DNA from: Siphonodentalium dalli
Lineage: Eukaryota; Mollusca; Scaphopoda; Gadilida; Siphonodentaliidae
Length of the DNA: 64,000 nt
Reading direction: 5' to 3'
NCBI GenBank assembly: GCA_032622095.1
Contig: CP136065.1
Span: forward strand, 241,903,530-241,967,529
In this document: positions 53,081-64,000 of the stretch, piece by piece
How the letters are laid out: each line of letters begins with the position of its first letter
Position numbering within the stretch: the first letter of the stretch is position 1
Position numbers and translations under genes: made by a program
The notes under the pieces: generated by a model
Databases searched by the model: none
Told to the model about the DNA's origin: nothing
The model's input: only the letters and a program-made list of their open reading frames with translations

Positions 53081-53388
53081 TTAACCCTTTCATGATGGCA
53101 GCTTCCTGAATTTTTGCGAAAACCCTATGCCAATGCATTCTCTTACATATGCGAGACGACCATAGGTCGCCTTGTATATATAAGAGAATGCATTGGTCTA
53201 ACAAATGTTTTATTATTTTTTCGTAAGGAATAATGATAAAAAATGATAAAGAATTCAAGAAAAATATGATAACAAATTGTTAAAGAATGTGATTGTTAGG
53301 CCAATGCATTCTCTTATATATACGAGGCGACCTATGGTCGACTCTCATATATAACAGAATGCATTGGCACAGGATCATTAATATTGTG
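53081..53388 (-). mobile_element. TTAA-target MITE, family C, copy 6 with A-type hairpins
   Basis: The left end TTAACCCTTTCATGATGG is that of family C, but the loops are of the GACC/GGTC type found in family A. The right end is degraded near 53388. It may be a recombinant or an intermediate. Confidence 0.7.
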
Positions 53389-53842
53389 CCTTGGTGTGTT
53401 GTATATATTTTGAGGTTTGAATAAAACTGCTACCATCATGTTGATTACACCATAGCTCTCGCTGAACCTCGCCACTCAAGCTTTCGGTGTTGAATGGGTT
53501 ACCGTGAATCACACTCCCAAAATAATCGCCATGGTGTTGAGTATTTTTCTTATAGCACACTCTTGACGTAATGTAGATGTTCTGGTTTTGCTACTCTTGT
53601 TCAGTTAGATGAAGCTTTCTTCATCTTTGCCATGTTTATTTATTGATGTCCCAGTGTTAATTATTCAGTTCGAATTGTAAGCTGACGGTCCATTATTACG
53701 TATGAACATCGGACCTACTGAGCATATATACTGATTTCAAAAGTCATTGTGATCTCCTGGTAACGGGACGTCATTAGGTTTCTAAATATGGATAATTTAT
53801 GCATGTCATTCATTCAAGTAAAATATAAAACTGTTCCGGCTT
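53389..53842. other. No gene recognised
   Basis: No exon, TIR or tandem repeat was supported. Confidence 0.45.
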
Positions 53843-54242
53843 TTAACCCTTTACCCAACAGAAGGGCCATGTGCCAATGCATTCTCTTATATATGCGAGT
53901 CGACCGTAGGTCGCCTCGCATATATAAGAGAATGCATTGGCTTAACACATTAAAAATTATAAAATTGTTAAAGAATGTAAGAAAAAATGATAAAAAGTGT
54001 TAAAAAAAGATTTATTTTAGGCCAATGCATTCTCTTATATATGCGAGGCGACCTATGGTCGACTCGCATATATAAGAGAATGCATTGGCACAGGGCATAA
54101 CTGTAACTATCACAATGTGGTCAATGAGCCGGTTCCAATGATATCCATATTTGTATGGTTCTATTGAGACAGACCGAAGATATTTTAGGCTGTTGAAGCT
54201 TTATTTGGCCGGTTTTGGCCAGTTTGTTGGGCAAAGGGTTAA
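53843..54242 (-). mobile_element. TTAA-target MITE, family A, copy 8
   Basis: Exactly 400 bp, TTAA at both ends, two complete hairpins. Confidence 0.93.
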
Positions 54243-55234
54243 CATGATATCCCTGTATCTTGCAACACAGACGAAGCACATTCATACAGCAACTGTTCAT
54301 CATTCATTTGAGGCTGAATAGTATCCATTTTTCCCCAATTATTTGGTACTAATTTTTTATACTTTCGAGTTTATACAAACTAAAGTCTCTGAAGTACCAC
54401 CACAATATCTATATTTGGCCGTGCTTATATTTTGCGCTAACCAATCCGAGCTTGGGATTTCCTTGCATACTGATATAGATGTGGTGGTACTATTAGTTTG
54501 ACAGTAATTCGGATTACGGTAGTGAATAGTATATACCATCGGGTTTCAATTCGAACTGTTAATTATCATACCAGAGTTAAAGATAACGTATCTCTTCCTG
54601 ATAAGTTTTATATATATTCCAAGAAAGGTTCTATCAATTAGTATTGATTTTATTTAGAATTTTTCTCATATATACCTACCTTATAACTACGCTAAAAGGG
54701 GCTGAACTGATGACCCAAGGAAACACAGCATGAGGGAGAATCTATCATCTTAGCACCCTCCATGAAGGAAATGTCATTTCAAATCAAAATAGTTTTGTTC
54801 ACCTGCTTCAGAAATAAATCACTTTCTTCGACAAATAATACACCAATCTTTAGTTTTGTCTGTATTTTTGTCAAAAAACAAGGTATTTTTGGGGTTTGAT
54901 CAAAATGATGTTTTTGTAATTGTGGCCAGGAAGAGATATAGTTACCATCTTTAAGTTTGATCAGGTTTGTGTCGTTTACAGCACATTGGTTTACAGCACA
55001 TGTGGTTTACAGCACACTGGTTTACAGTACCTTGATTTAGAGTGCATCAATGGAAATTATTTCGTATTTATTAAATTAGTAATTATGTTTTCATTGAAAA
55101 TCGTTATGTTGAAAAGTTATAAAAATATGAGCTTCCATTTAACATTACCCTTTGCTTCCTAGGGCAGTAATACATATATGTAAACTACTCACTCTACAAT
55201 AATCCTTTTTATTATATGTTTGCCTATAAAATAG
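54243..55234. other. No gene recognised
   Basis: 54580-54650 resembles the CCAGGGTATAA TIR element. 54970-55035 has a short tandem with GGTTTACAGCACA. No exon. Confidence 0.45.
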
Positions 55235-55242
55235 CTGAAAAG

Positions 55243-56072
55243 CAGGGTTGGTGATTTTTTTGATTTTTTTAAATGTTATGAAAATATGTAATTGTGCAAT
55301 TTCTCTGATAAATGAAGGTTCTGAAAGGTGTTGCTTATTATATCCAAGGCTGGATTAATCATAATTCTGTGATTTTTTTAATTATTTTTTGTATACCAAT
55401 GAAACACAAATATCATGGCAGTACTGATATAGCGACCATGTGCTTTATGCATACACTTGGGTCCATGTGGGTTCCAATGTTGTGATATCTGGAAAGGTGA
55501 ACCTGTGCTTAAACTTTTACTAATAAATTTAGTCAAATTTAGATGAAAACTGAATATTTTATCAATCACGTTGGCTCTCAGTGACTTGAGGACATACGGT
55601 AATCACACTATATATCAAGTATAGGCACTAGACAGCTAGAGTAGTTAGATGGTAGAGTATATGGTAGAGCTATACTCAGTTAGCATTTACATGTTGGCAA
55701 TGAGAAAAGGGGGAAAGAAAATTAAACAGTGTATAGTGAGGCGTGCTGAATCTGAATGTATACACTGTAGTTGCAAACAATACGAACAATGCTATAAAGC
55801 GGAACAGGCCATTGCTGAAACAGTAAATACGGTACCATGCTGTATGCCTGTAATTACTGTACAGTTTCATATCTATTATCCAATTTGTATATTTTTTAAT
55901 CATACTCATGTTTTAGTTTACAGAAAACCTGTTAAATATTGCATTTCTTGACTCTTTATCATTATTTTTAAAAAATTGATTTAAATCAATGATTTTTTTG
56001 AAAAAAATCATTGATTTAAATCTTGATTTAAATCAATGATTTAAATCGCTTGATTTAAATCAGCCAACCCTG
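55243..56072. mobile_element. hAT-like non-autonomous element (830 bp)
   Basis: Ends CAGGGTTGG and CCAACCCTG are followed inward by GATTTAAATC-rich repeats (55250-55275; 55975-56060). Both flanks are CTGAAAAG (55235-55242; 56073-56080), a perfect 8-bp duplication. A 100-codon open frame at 55649-55951 encodes a Cys-rich peptide (IHCSCKQYEQC) with no domain I recognise. It may be a remnant or chance. Confidence 0.92.
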
Positions 56073-56130
56073 CTGAAAAGTACTGAAACATAAATCGTTT
56101 TATAGAATGTGCATATAATAAGAAGAACAT

Positions 56131-56283
56131 CTACAGTTTTTGTTTGAAACCTGAAACATCCCAATCGTGTCTGGAAAGAAATATCAAATTATCACTCGCG
56201 GCTTGTAGCCGTTCGTGAAAATTTGATATTTCTTTTCAGACACGAATGAGATGTTTCAGGTATTCATACAAAAAACTATAGGT
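56131..56283. repeat. Long imperfect palindrome
   Basis: Arms with CCTGAAACATC, CGTGTCTG and GAAATATCAAATT pair across a short GC-rich loop at about 56203-56213. Probably a small foldback element, with no target duplication seen. Confidence 0.75.
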
Positions 56284-57246
56284 ATTCTCTATTTATTACA
56301 CGCTTATTAGAATTAGCGTTCTTTTCTTGCTGTGTCGTATTTATGAGTTCATACACTTGAATCGTTCTATCTATATACTGTAAGCTTGCATAATCTATAC
56401 ATATGGACCTTTCCAGCTCAATCAAAAAATTATTAGACAATATTTTCTACCAATCAGCTACTGAGCCGATCGCTTGCTGAATTCAAAATTCTTTGTTAGC
56501 CCCAATATATTGATATCTTCGCGTATTCTCACTGTTAAATTGCATATTTTCAAACAATAATTTTATTGTTTAATCATAATGTACTGACATTTTGATTGGT
56601 GCAATGATGTTGGAAATTCTACCATGATTTATAACACTTTTTTTCATTTTTCTTGACAATCCTCATATTTTTCACAATTAAAGACGAAAATAATGCATGT
56701 AATCGGTGTTATAGCAGCATGTTGGCAGGCTCTGTAAAAATAATAGAATATGTTTGCAGATGCCTGGTCTCCTAGCAACCATAAGCTCCTCCAACTACTT
56801 AATATGTGTGGAAACCCCATTAACATATCACCCTGGCTGGCTAGGGTAGAAACCTATTATAAATACTGGTACAAGTAACTGCACAAATGTTGCGTCACAA
56901 TGAATAGCTATATTTAATTCTGGAATAATCTTTATATCACGAGCTTCCATATATATATAAGATATTTTGTTTACTCTGTCTGATTGGATTATAACATTCA
57001 AATCAAATGCTTTATTCCAAATCTGTAAAGCATCTCACTCTCCAAATCAAATTGTTTGACTGACTGTTGCGCTTGTTGAACGTCGTCTGATGACATCACA
57101 TTTTGCTATGAATGTCCAATGAACCTGGTTATAACAGGACCAGGAATCTTTATGAACGTCCAATGAACCTGGTTGTTATAACAGGACCAGGAATCTTTGT
57201 CATCAATCAAGTCTCTAACCCAAAGCAGTTTTAATTTTAAATTTGT
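56284..57246. other. No gene recognised
   Basis: 56757-56826 repeats a block from 46553-46622. 57108-57198 is a direct repeat (44 and 47 bp) with the core AATGAACCTGGTT. No exon. Confidence 0.5.
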
Positions 57247-57531
57247 TTAACCCTTTCGTTGCCAGGGGCCGATCTCATCGGCATTAATTTACTGTCTGTA
57301 AAATCGGCCCTAAAAAAATATTTTTTTTTTTTTTTTTTTTAAGATTTTAAAAAAATTATTAAAATTGTAAAAAATTGTAAAAAATAATAACAAATGATGA
57401 AAAATTGTTAAGCCAATGCATTCTCTTATATATGCGAGGCGACCTATGGTCGACTCGCATATATAAGAGAATGCATTGGCACAGGGTATATGGGTTGATA
57501 CAAAAATCGGACCTGGCACTCAAAGGGTTAA
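57247..57531. mobile_element. TTAA-target MITE, family B, copy 1
   Basis: TTAA at 57247-57250 and 57528-57531. Ends CCCTTTCGTTGCCAGG and CCTGGCACTCAAAGGG. Only one hairpin (57415-57480), preceded by a T tract. 285 bp. Confidence 0.9.
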
Positions 57532-58185
57532 AACATTTATACACGTTTGTCTGATGGGATATACTGGTACATGACGTGTGGAAATTCATAATTTTCATTT
57601 AAAAAATCAGTAATCGTTAAAAACTCATATTTAAATATGAAATTTGCAAGGAAAATAGACATGTATTGTGTCATGATTATAAACATCAGACATACCTCAA
57701 CCATTTAATAGATGTTTGTAAAATGCACATAAACCCTTTAACTTGTAAGTACAATAACTCCTGCTACAGTTATCTAGCTGAGACACTATGAGTTCATGAT
57801 AGCAACTATCCGAACATCTGAAATGGCAGTTTAGAGATTACATTAGTGACATAGGTTCCTGAACGACTAACGCCGGTTTGGAGATTACATTAGTCTAGGT
57901 TCCTAGCCCTGTGTAATAAAGATTGATGGCGTGTGTTAAATTTGTCTGAGACTATAATCACTATATCAGTCAGCATTTATATTTCTTGCTCCCTATATCT
58001 TCTCATCAAAATCCCTATATCTTCTCATCAAAATCCCTATATCTTCTCATAAAAATCCCTATATCTTCTCATCAAAATTGCGTAATCAAAGATTATCCTT
58101 CCTTGTTGATATCTAGTGATATATGTATTTTCATAGTTATTCAAATGTTTTCAATATTTTATATATATGTTAATGGTCTTGATCA
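57532..58185. other. No gene; 22-bp tandem repeat at 57990-58077
   Basis: Four copies of TCCCTATATCTTCTCATC plus AAAA at 57990, 58012, 58034 and 58056. The rest is unassigned. Confidence 0.8.
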
Positions 58186-58636
58186 AGCCTGAGTTTAGTG
58201 TGCCTGTCATTGGCAGAATGAGGTCCCCAGAGGGTTAATTTATTGACGCTCTCCCACATATTGGGCTAGCATCACTAAATTGACCCTCTGGGGACCTCAT
58301 TCTGCTTAGACCTCATTTTCTCTGGAAAGTTTCTTTATTATCAAATTTCTATAGAAACTTCTTCACATAGAATCTATTTCTTTTTTTGTTTAGTTTCTCT
58401 ATATCTTCAAATTGGCACATTGCATAATCAAGGTTCCCAATGGGTGTATATCACAATATTCACCATTTGGGAACTTCAATAGGAGTGCATGTCTCCCATA
58501 GCAGATGAGGCCATGCAGAATGAGGTCCCCAGAGGGTGCATTTGATGATACTAGCCCGCTGTGCAGGATAGCGTCACTAAATTCACCCTCTGGGACCTCG
58601 TTCTGCAAATGACAGACACACTAAACTCAGGCTTGG
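58186..58636. mobile_element. Composite family E MITE, copy 5 (most complete)
   Basis: Inverted ends CAAGCCTGAGTTTAGTG and CACTAAACTCAGGCTTG. Two outer palindromes (58212-58306; 58510-58610) flank a central weaker one with GGTTCCCAATGGGTG. About 450 bp, no ORF. Confidence 0.85.
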
Positions 58637-58822
58637 CCTTTTATCCAGGGACGAGCCTAGAGGGCGACTTGAGAGATATCTTCTCCATCAAATGTGTTGC
58701 TTCTCCCTATTTTTGTCCCAGTGAGAAGTGAATTCTCTCAATTTCAAATGTGTAGGCTGGTCCCTGCCTCGATTAGGACTATATACATGTATATATCTAT
58801 ATGTATATAATGACCTATAATC

Positions 58823-59300
58823 AGGTCAGGCACATCCTGAATTCCACAATTTTTGTGGCATTCCACTATTTTAGTAGTATATGATAAAAGAGGGATAATC
58901 CAAAATCATATTTCATACAAATTATTCAAAGTCAGTGTCACACCTATTCGGTATCATACATACCGTATATTTTGTCCAGGAGGCGACAGGAGAATGATTA
59001 ATCATGACGGCAAACGATGAGCAACTCAATTAGCATTCAATTAGTTTAAATGTTATTATGAAGCAGGGGATTGAGTCATATGTTATTATTTTCATTTATA
59101 AAGGCATATATTAGTAATATTATTGAATAACAAAGCTGGCGCAAAAAATTGCATAACAAATGTTGTCAAAAGACTGTTCATTTGCTGCAATATTGTTAAG
59201 AGTGAAATTTTGCTGTGCGCTGGTATGCACTTTTATTCCCGACGCAAATAATAGTAGTGGAATACCCCTATAACTGTGGAATTCAGGATGTGTCTGACCT
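58823..59300. mobile_element. TIR element, ends AGGTCAGGCACATCCTG
   Basis: The left end AGGTCAGGCACATCCTGAA and the right end TTCAGGATGTGTCTGACCT form TIRs of about 50 bp. No ORF and no clear target duplication. Confidence 0.8.
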
Positions 59301-59914
59301 GTAATAAGAAACTACGGTGTCTGATATATTTGGTAATATCTTCTATATATTTACTTCAGTGGGTTTCTCCTCCCCCAACTGACTCCAAATTGGTCAACAG
59401 TTGACACAACATTAGTTGGAATTTAAGACTAATATATATTGAAATTGTTTTCTTATTTTTATTTTTCAACCAGTGTGCAACAGGTTAGTGTGCAATTGTA
59501 GTTTGTACACCAAAAAAAAAAAATTGGAAATAAAAAGTAGAAATATCGGTCTGAAGTTGGAAATTGCATGTTTGATAGCCCTCTAGCCGCATCCTATTTT
59601 CATAGAGAGATTTATATGTTCGTTTCCTGATATAGCTTATTCTATTTCACAGACCTTTTAAATAGTGAGTGATAAATAATTAAAATATCAAAATTTATGT
59701 TTACCTATAAGTAGATACTGTTTTGTTCTGTAAATCAGAATCCGCATTTTGAGTAACAATATATAAAGTTATATATTACATGATCCTACCCTTATTCCAT
59801 TCAATAAACTTGTTCTTTTAAGTGTGAGATTAAACGTTTGTTGCATAGCAGGAAATAGAGCCAGTTAACTTTTGACTTCCGGTTTGTCATCTGTTTACAT
59901 TCCGTGTGCAACTT
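59301..59914. other. No gene recognised
   Basis: AT-rich spacer without supported features. Confidence 0.45.
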
Positions 59915-59973
59915 GTCCAGTAAATTAGGTCTGAACCTCGCTGAAGGCTCGGTCCAGACCTAATTTACTGGAC
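59915..59973. repeat. Short hairpin GTCCAGTAAATTAGGTC
   Basis: A 59-bp palindrome with a loop of about 20 bp. One arm and its right flank recur near 52549-52600. Confidence 0.75.
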
Positions 59974-60035
59974 TAGTTTTGGAAATTCCACTATAAAATG
60001 GGGACTCATTGTACATATATTGAGGTATATGACCC

Positions 60036-60224
60036 TTTACGGTAACCACAGCAGAATTATGGGAAATTTTTCAGGATTTAGTCGAAAATATGGCTTACTA
60101 CCATTCATCGGAAAGCTCTCAGTAGGAGCTTTCCGATGAATGGCAACAAGCCATATTTCTGACTAAATCCTGAAAAAATTCCCATAATTCTGCTGTGGTT
60201 TAGGGGTCAATTATTTAGGACATC
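60036..60224. mobile_element. TA-target palindromic MITE, family D, copy 4 (left end lost)
   Basis: A palindrome related to the neighbouring copy 5 but diverged. The outer left terminus is missing and the right one is degraded (TTTAGGACATCTGTA). Confidence 0.75.
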
Positions 60225-60241
60225 TGTAAATCCTCTATATA

Positions 60242-60453
60242 CAGTAATGCCCTAAGTAATCGACCTCTTAACCACAGCAGAATTATGGGTAACTTTTCTG
60301 GATTTAGTCGGAAATATGGCTTGTTGCCATTCATCGGAAAGCTCTCGGGAGAGCTTTCCAATGAATGGCAACAAGCCATATTTCCGACTAAATCCTGAAA
60401 AGTTACCCATAATTCTGCTGTGGTTAAGAGGTCGATTACTTAGGGCATTACTG
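60242..60453. mobile_element. TA-target palindromic MITE, family D, copy 5 (near perfect)
   Basis: A 212-bp palindrome, nearly perfect, with CAGTAATGCCCTAAGTAATC ends and TA on both sides (60240-60241; 60454-60455). The loop is essentially absent (GCTCTCGGGAGAGC). Confidence 0.95.
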
Positions 60454-60455
60454 TA

Positions 60456-61424
60456 TGCTTCCAAAAAGAACTATAATCTCATATGAGATACCACTCAGGC
60501 ATGGGAGCTTTTATCAGAACTTATCACTGTAAAACACCCTATATGATGGAATCCTCTGTTAAGTATTATCTGTAGCTACCGGTAAATTTATTGTGGGTAA
60601 TATGTGTTTGGTTAAATATGGTGAATGTATAAATAGATGCGGGTTTATTCTACTTGTTATATTTTCAATTATCAATATAAATATATTTTTCTATGTATGT
60701 ACAAAATTTGTGTAACTTAAGCTTCTTGAGATAATATATGATCTTGTTATTTCTATATCCACATATCTATAACCTATTCATTGCAGTATTGCATTTGATA
60801 TCTCTCCTCATTATATAAAAATTGTTTTCTTGTTACAATCCGGTGTATATAATTTATTTCATTGATGTTCTTAAAAATTGGTTCTCTTTTCCCAGCAAAC
60901 TCAATCACCCCTGGTTAAGTGGTCCTGCTGATTTGCTATGATGCTGGTAGGACAAACTAATGCTGTTAATAAAAAGTTATTTTTTCAAATTTGGTTTCCA
61001 ATTGATAACTTTAGTTTTAGTTATCGGATTGTTTTAAAATTTGGTATATCGATTTTTACTCACATGAACAGATAGGTCTAGTTTGAATATGGGTGCAGTC
61101 CACCCATTTTTACTGGAGTTATGGTCCTTGTAGACTTAGAATTTAATACATATTATCCTGGGTCCGATCAAGTAAAACTAGGTGTGTTAACAACATATGA
61201 CAGTTGGAAGCAAAGTTTCAATTATCTCAGGATCAAATTGTTTATTTCTAAAAAATCTACCAGTCAATTAATGTCACCTTATTTGGTTGCCTTTTACTAT
61301 CTTGTATCCTAGAATCTATACAAAGTTCAAAGGACGAGAGACCCAATATTTTAAGATTGAAAAGTGTTCAGTTTGATTTCATTGAGGGGGATATTGTTGA
61401 AAATTGGTATCATTTATTTTCCAT
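60456..61424. other. No gene recognised
   Basis: AT-rich sequence with no domain-bearing ORF or repeat. Confidence 0.45.
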
Positions 61425-62005
61425 CTACCTTACTCGTATTTAAATTCACGCAATACTATTTTTCGTGCACCCATCAGTGTGCGAATTTAAAACTGAGCGA
61501 AAAATAGTATGACTGCCTAGTTTAATCTAAACCTCAGTCCATAGGAAATACAAGAGGGCTATGTTTCTGAGTTTACATATATTTTGTATGGTTGAATAGA
61601 CAATTATGCATATATATGTATGCATATATTTACATTCGGCTAACCGCTATCAAGACCATTGCTCACAATGCCAAGCTACAAATCATGGTAACATAGACAT
61701 TGTTGAAATGCTTGTATAAGAAACACTAATATTCCAGGTCGCCACAAAATTATAATGTATGTAGTTACTAGTTTATTGTCTATGCTATGTAAATCCACCC
61801 CGTTGGTGTTTAATACACACATATACTATCTCCAGCAATGACTAAGAACCGAAACTCTCATCAGCTGCAAAATATATGAAAATATCACGAAAATATTTTT
61901 GTCAGTTTTGAATTTGCGCAGCTAGATTCATGAATTTAAAATGCGCGAATTCAAAACTGAGCCAAAAATATTACTGCGCGAATTTAAATATGAGTAAGGT
62001 ATATG
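61425..62005. mobile_element. TIR element, ends TACCTTACTCGTATTTAAAT
   Basis: TACCTTACTCGTATTTAAAT with CACGC on the left pairs with GCGCGAATTTAAATATGAG and TAAGGTA on the right. Subterminal motifs (AAAACTGAGC, CGAAAAATAGTA) recur inside both ends. No ORF. Confidence 0.75.
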
Positions 62006-62112
62006 GAAAGCTCACCCAATTATCGTCTCATAGCAGTATGTGACTGTGTCTCAAATCCATAACCAATTCTCTTCTATATACATCATGTAATACATTTACC
62101 CAGAGGTTTATA

Positions 62113-62607
62113 TAACCATCTCATGATTGGTGGTGCAGCATTAACCCTTTGAGTGCCAGGGGCCGATCTCATCGGCCCTAAACCTACAAAATAAGTCTGT
62201 TAAAGAATATAAAAATAAATTATTAAAATTGTCAAAAAAAAAAAAACAAAAAAAAATGTTAGGCCAATGCATTCTCTTATATATGCGAGGCGACCTATGG
62301 TCGACTCGCATATATAAGAGAATGCATTGGCACAGGGTATATGGGTTGATACAAAAATCGACCTGGCATTCAAAGGGTTAAAGATCCTGTGCCAGTGCAT
62401 TCTCTTATATATATATATACAAGTCTCCCATAGAGAGCCTCATATATAAGAAAATGCACTTGCTTACAAGGTCAAGATAAGTATTGTTAGGCCAATGTAT
62501 TTTCTTATATATGTGAGGCACCCTATGGGTGACTCGCATATATAAGAGAATGCATTGGCACAGGGTGTTTGCAAAAAATTAGGAAGATCCAGTCATGGAA
62601 GGGTTAA
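62113..62607 (+). mobile_element. TTAA-target MITE, family C, copy 7, split by a family B element
   Basis: The degraded left end ATAACCATCTCATGATTGG continues through GTGCAGCATTAA, is interrupted by family B (62141-62381), then resumes with AGATCCTGTGCCAGTGC and two hairpins to GAAGGGTTAA at 62607. Confidence 0.88.
62141..62381. mobile_element. TTAA-target MITE, family B, copy 2, nested in family C
   Basis: TTAA at 62141-62144 and 62378-62381, ends CCCTTTGAGTGCCAGG and CCTGGCATTCAAAGGG, one hairpin. Inserted into the internal TTAA of a family C element whose empty form is seen at 34634-34650. Confidence 0.95.
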
Positions 62608-63025
62608 TCATCAAATTACATTTCAGTGACCCATTAATCAGTCTATTTTGATAAAATTGAACAATCTAATTCACCTAGTATCATATAAGATAGGATACTG
62701 CTTCAATATCTAGAACTATCCATGACCAATTATGTTAGGAAGAATAAAATTTGGATGAAAATCTAGGAATTTATTAATATTGGCCTTATTGATACAATAT
62801 CTTCATTCTATTGGTCATATCTGGGTGCCATTTCATTTGTTGTACCCCAACAGCTCATTGCAAGGCAGAATTCAGTCTCTTTGAATAGCCAAGTTACAAA
62901 CACTGCTTTGTGATTGGTTATAAGTTACAAACACTGCTTTGTGATTGGTTATATTTAAATTGCGAGATCAAAGATCAATGATGTGTAAACAATCTTTCCA
63001 CTCTTGGCGAAACACAACAAATATA
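62608..63025. other. No gene recognised
   Basis: A 24-bp direct repeat with AAACACTGCTTTGTGATTGG lies at about 62895-62951. Otherwise unassigned. Confidence 0.5.
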
Positions 63026-63460
63026 TTAACCCTTTACCCAACAGAACGGCCCTGTGCCAATGCATTCTCTTATATATGCGAGTCGACCATAGGTCGCCTT
63101 GCATATATAAGAGAATGCATTGGCTTAACACATATTAAAAAATTATAAAATTGTCAAAGAATGTAAAAAAATATTATAAAAATTGTTTAAAAATGTAAGA
63201 AAAAATGGTAAAAAGTGTTAAAAAAAAGATTTTTTTAGGCCAATGCATTCTCTTATATATGCGAGGCGACCTATGGTCGACTCGCATATATAAGAGAATG
63301 CATTGGCACAGGGCATAACTGTAACTATCACAATGTGTTCAAGGAGCCGGTTCCAATGATATCCATATTTGTATGGTTCTATTGAGACAGACCGAAGATA
63401 TTTTAGGCTGTTGAAGCTTTATTTGGCCGGTTTTGGCCGTTTTGTTGGATAAAGGGTTAA
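63026..63460 (-). mobile_element. TTAA-target MITE, family A, copy 9
   Basis: TTAA at both ends, two hairpins, 435 bp with an expanded A-rich spacer, most like copy 4 at 35510. Confidence 0.93.
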
Positions 63461-63720
63461 TACAGAATACAGATGTTATATTCATTATTTGTCATCTTTC
63501 AAGGTTTTATCAGTCGACGATATTTATAAAATGATTATTCATTCGTATCCTGTTTTTTTCAAACGACTACTGAATACTGTGATTCTTACAAACTTTTACT
63601 ACACCAGTCATGCACTCCATATTTGGAAACAATTTATTTCGATAACTTGGAAAGTGCAATCGTCCAAGAAATCAAATCTGAGGTAGAATTCCAGAAACTA
63701 AATCTGATTATGTTTGGCTT

Positions 63721-63967
63721 TTAACCCTTTCATGACGGGAGCTGTGCTGGTGCAGCATTAATGACCCTGTGCCAGTGCATTCTCTTATATATGGGAGTCT
63801 TTCATACTGAGCCTTGCATATATAAGAGAATGCACTGGCTTACAAGATCAAATTAAATATTGTTTGGCCAATGTATTCTGTTAAATATGGGAGACTCTCA
63901 TATATAAGAATGCATTGGCACAGGGTTTTCACAAAATTTCAGGAAGCTCCAATCAAGGAAGGGTTAA
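63721..63967 (+). mobile_element. TTAA-target MITE, family C, copy 8
   Basis: TTAA at 63721-63724 and 63964-63967. The first hairpin is intact and the second shortened. 247 bp. Confidence 0.9.
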
Positions 63968-64000
63968 AAGAGATTGGTGTTCTGATAAAAGAAATATTGA

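Noticed and set aside
55649-55951. 100-codon Cys-rich frame
   Set aside because: It lies inside a non-autonomous hAT-like element and matches no domain I recognise. Mentioned in that entry but not called a gene.

Overview
The window is metazoan nuclear DNA: AT-rich, CpG-poor outside a few islands, with GT-AG introns. It is packed with non-autonomous DNA transposons and has very little coding sequence. The one host gene and the repeat types suggest a marine invertebrate, perhaps a mollusc, but the lineage cannot be fixed from sequence alone. No rRNA, tRNA, CRISPR array or bacterial operon was seen.

The host gene is a FOXRED2 (ERFAD) orthologue on the + strand. Nine coding exons run from 20409 to 48595, and every junction keeps phase, giving a 630-residue ER flavoprotein with a signal peptide, an N-terminal GAGPAG FAD motif and a second GRGNSA dinucleotide motif. 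A CpG-dense stretch with an NRF1-like site and a good splice donor (16375-16529) may be its promoter and non-coding first exon. Three of the nine exons (3, 4 and 7) are followed in the intron by tandem copies of their own 3' end, in two cases with the splice donor. This is the most unusual feature of the locus.

Intron 6 holds, in antisense, an apparently complete two-ORF non-LTR retrotransposon. ORF2 (endonuclease-reverse transcriptase, 1147 aa) has no ATG before its endonuclease domain and overlaps ORF1 in the -1 frame at a UUUUUUG heptamer, so -1 frameshifting is the likely route to ORF2.

The rest is layered mobile DNA. At least five TTAA-target (piggyBac-like) MITE families are present: A (about 400 bp, nine copies), B, C, G and H. 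A, B and C start TTAACCCTTT and carry near-perfect hairpin modules whose loops differ by compensatory changes. Other classes are TA-target near-perfect palindromes (D), three-palindrome composites (E), two copies of a giant foldback element (F, 7.7 and 4.3 kb), two hAT-like elements, a Mutator-like element with a 9-bp duplication, and several unclassified TIR elements. Several insertions are nested, and related copies supply the empty site.

Layout: 1-837 45-bp minisatellite; 1505-5465 MITEs and short tandems; 5688-13410 foldback F1 with two nested elements; 14590-17540 TIR element; 18674-20300 MITEs; 20409-48595 FOXRED2 with element-filled introns; 48600-64000 further MITEs with no recognisable gene.
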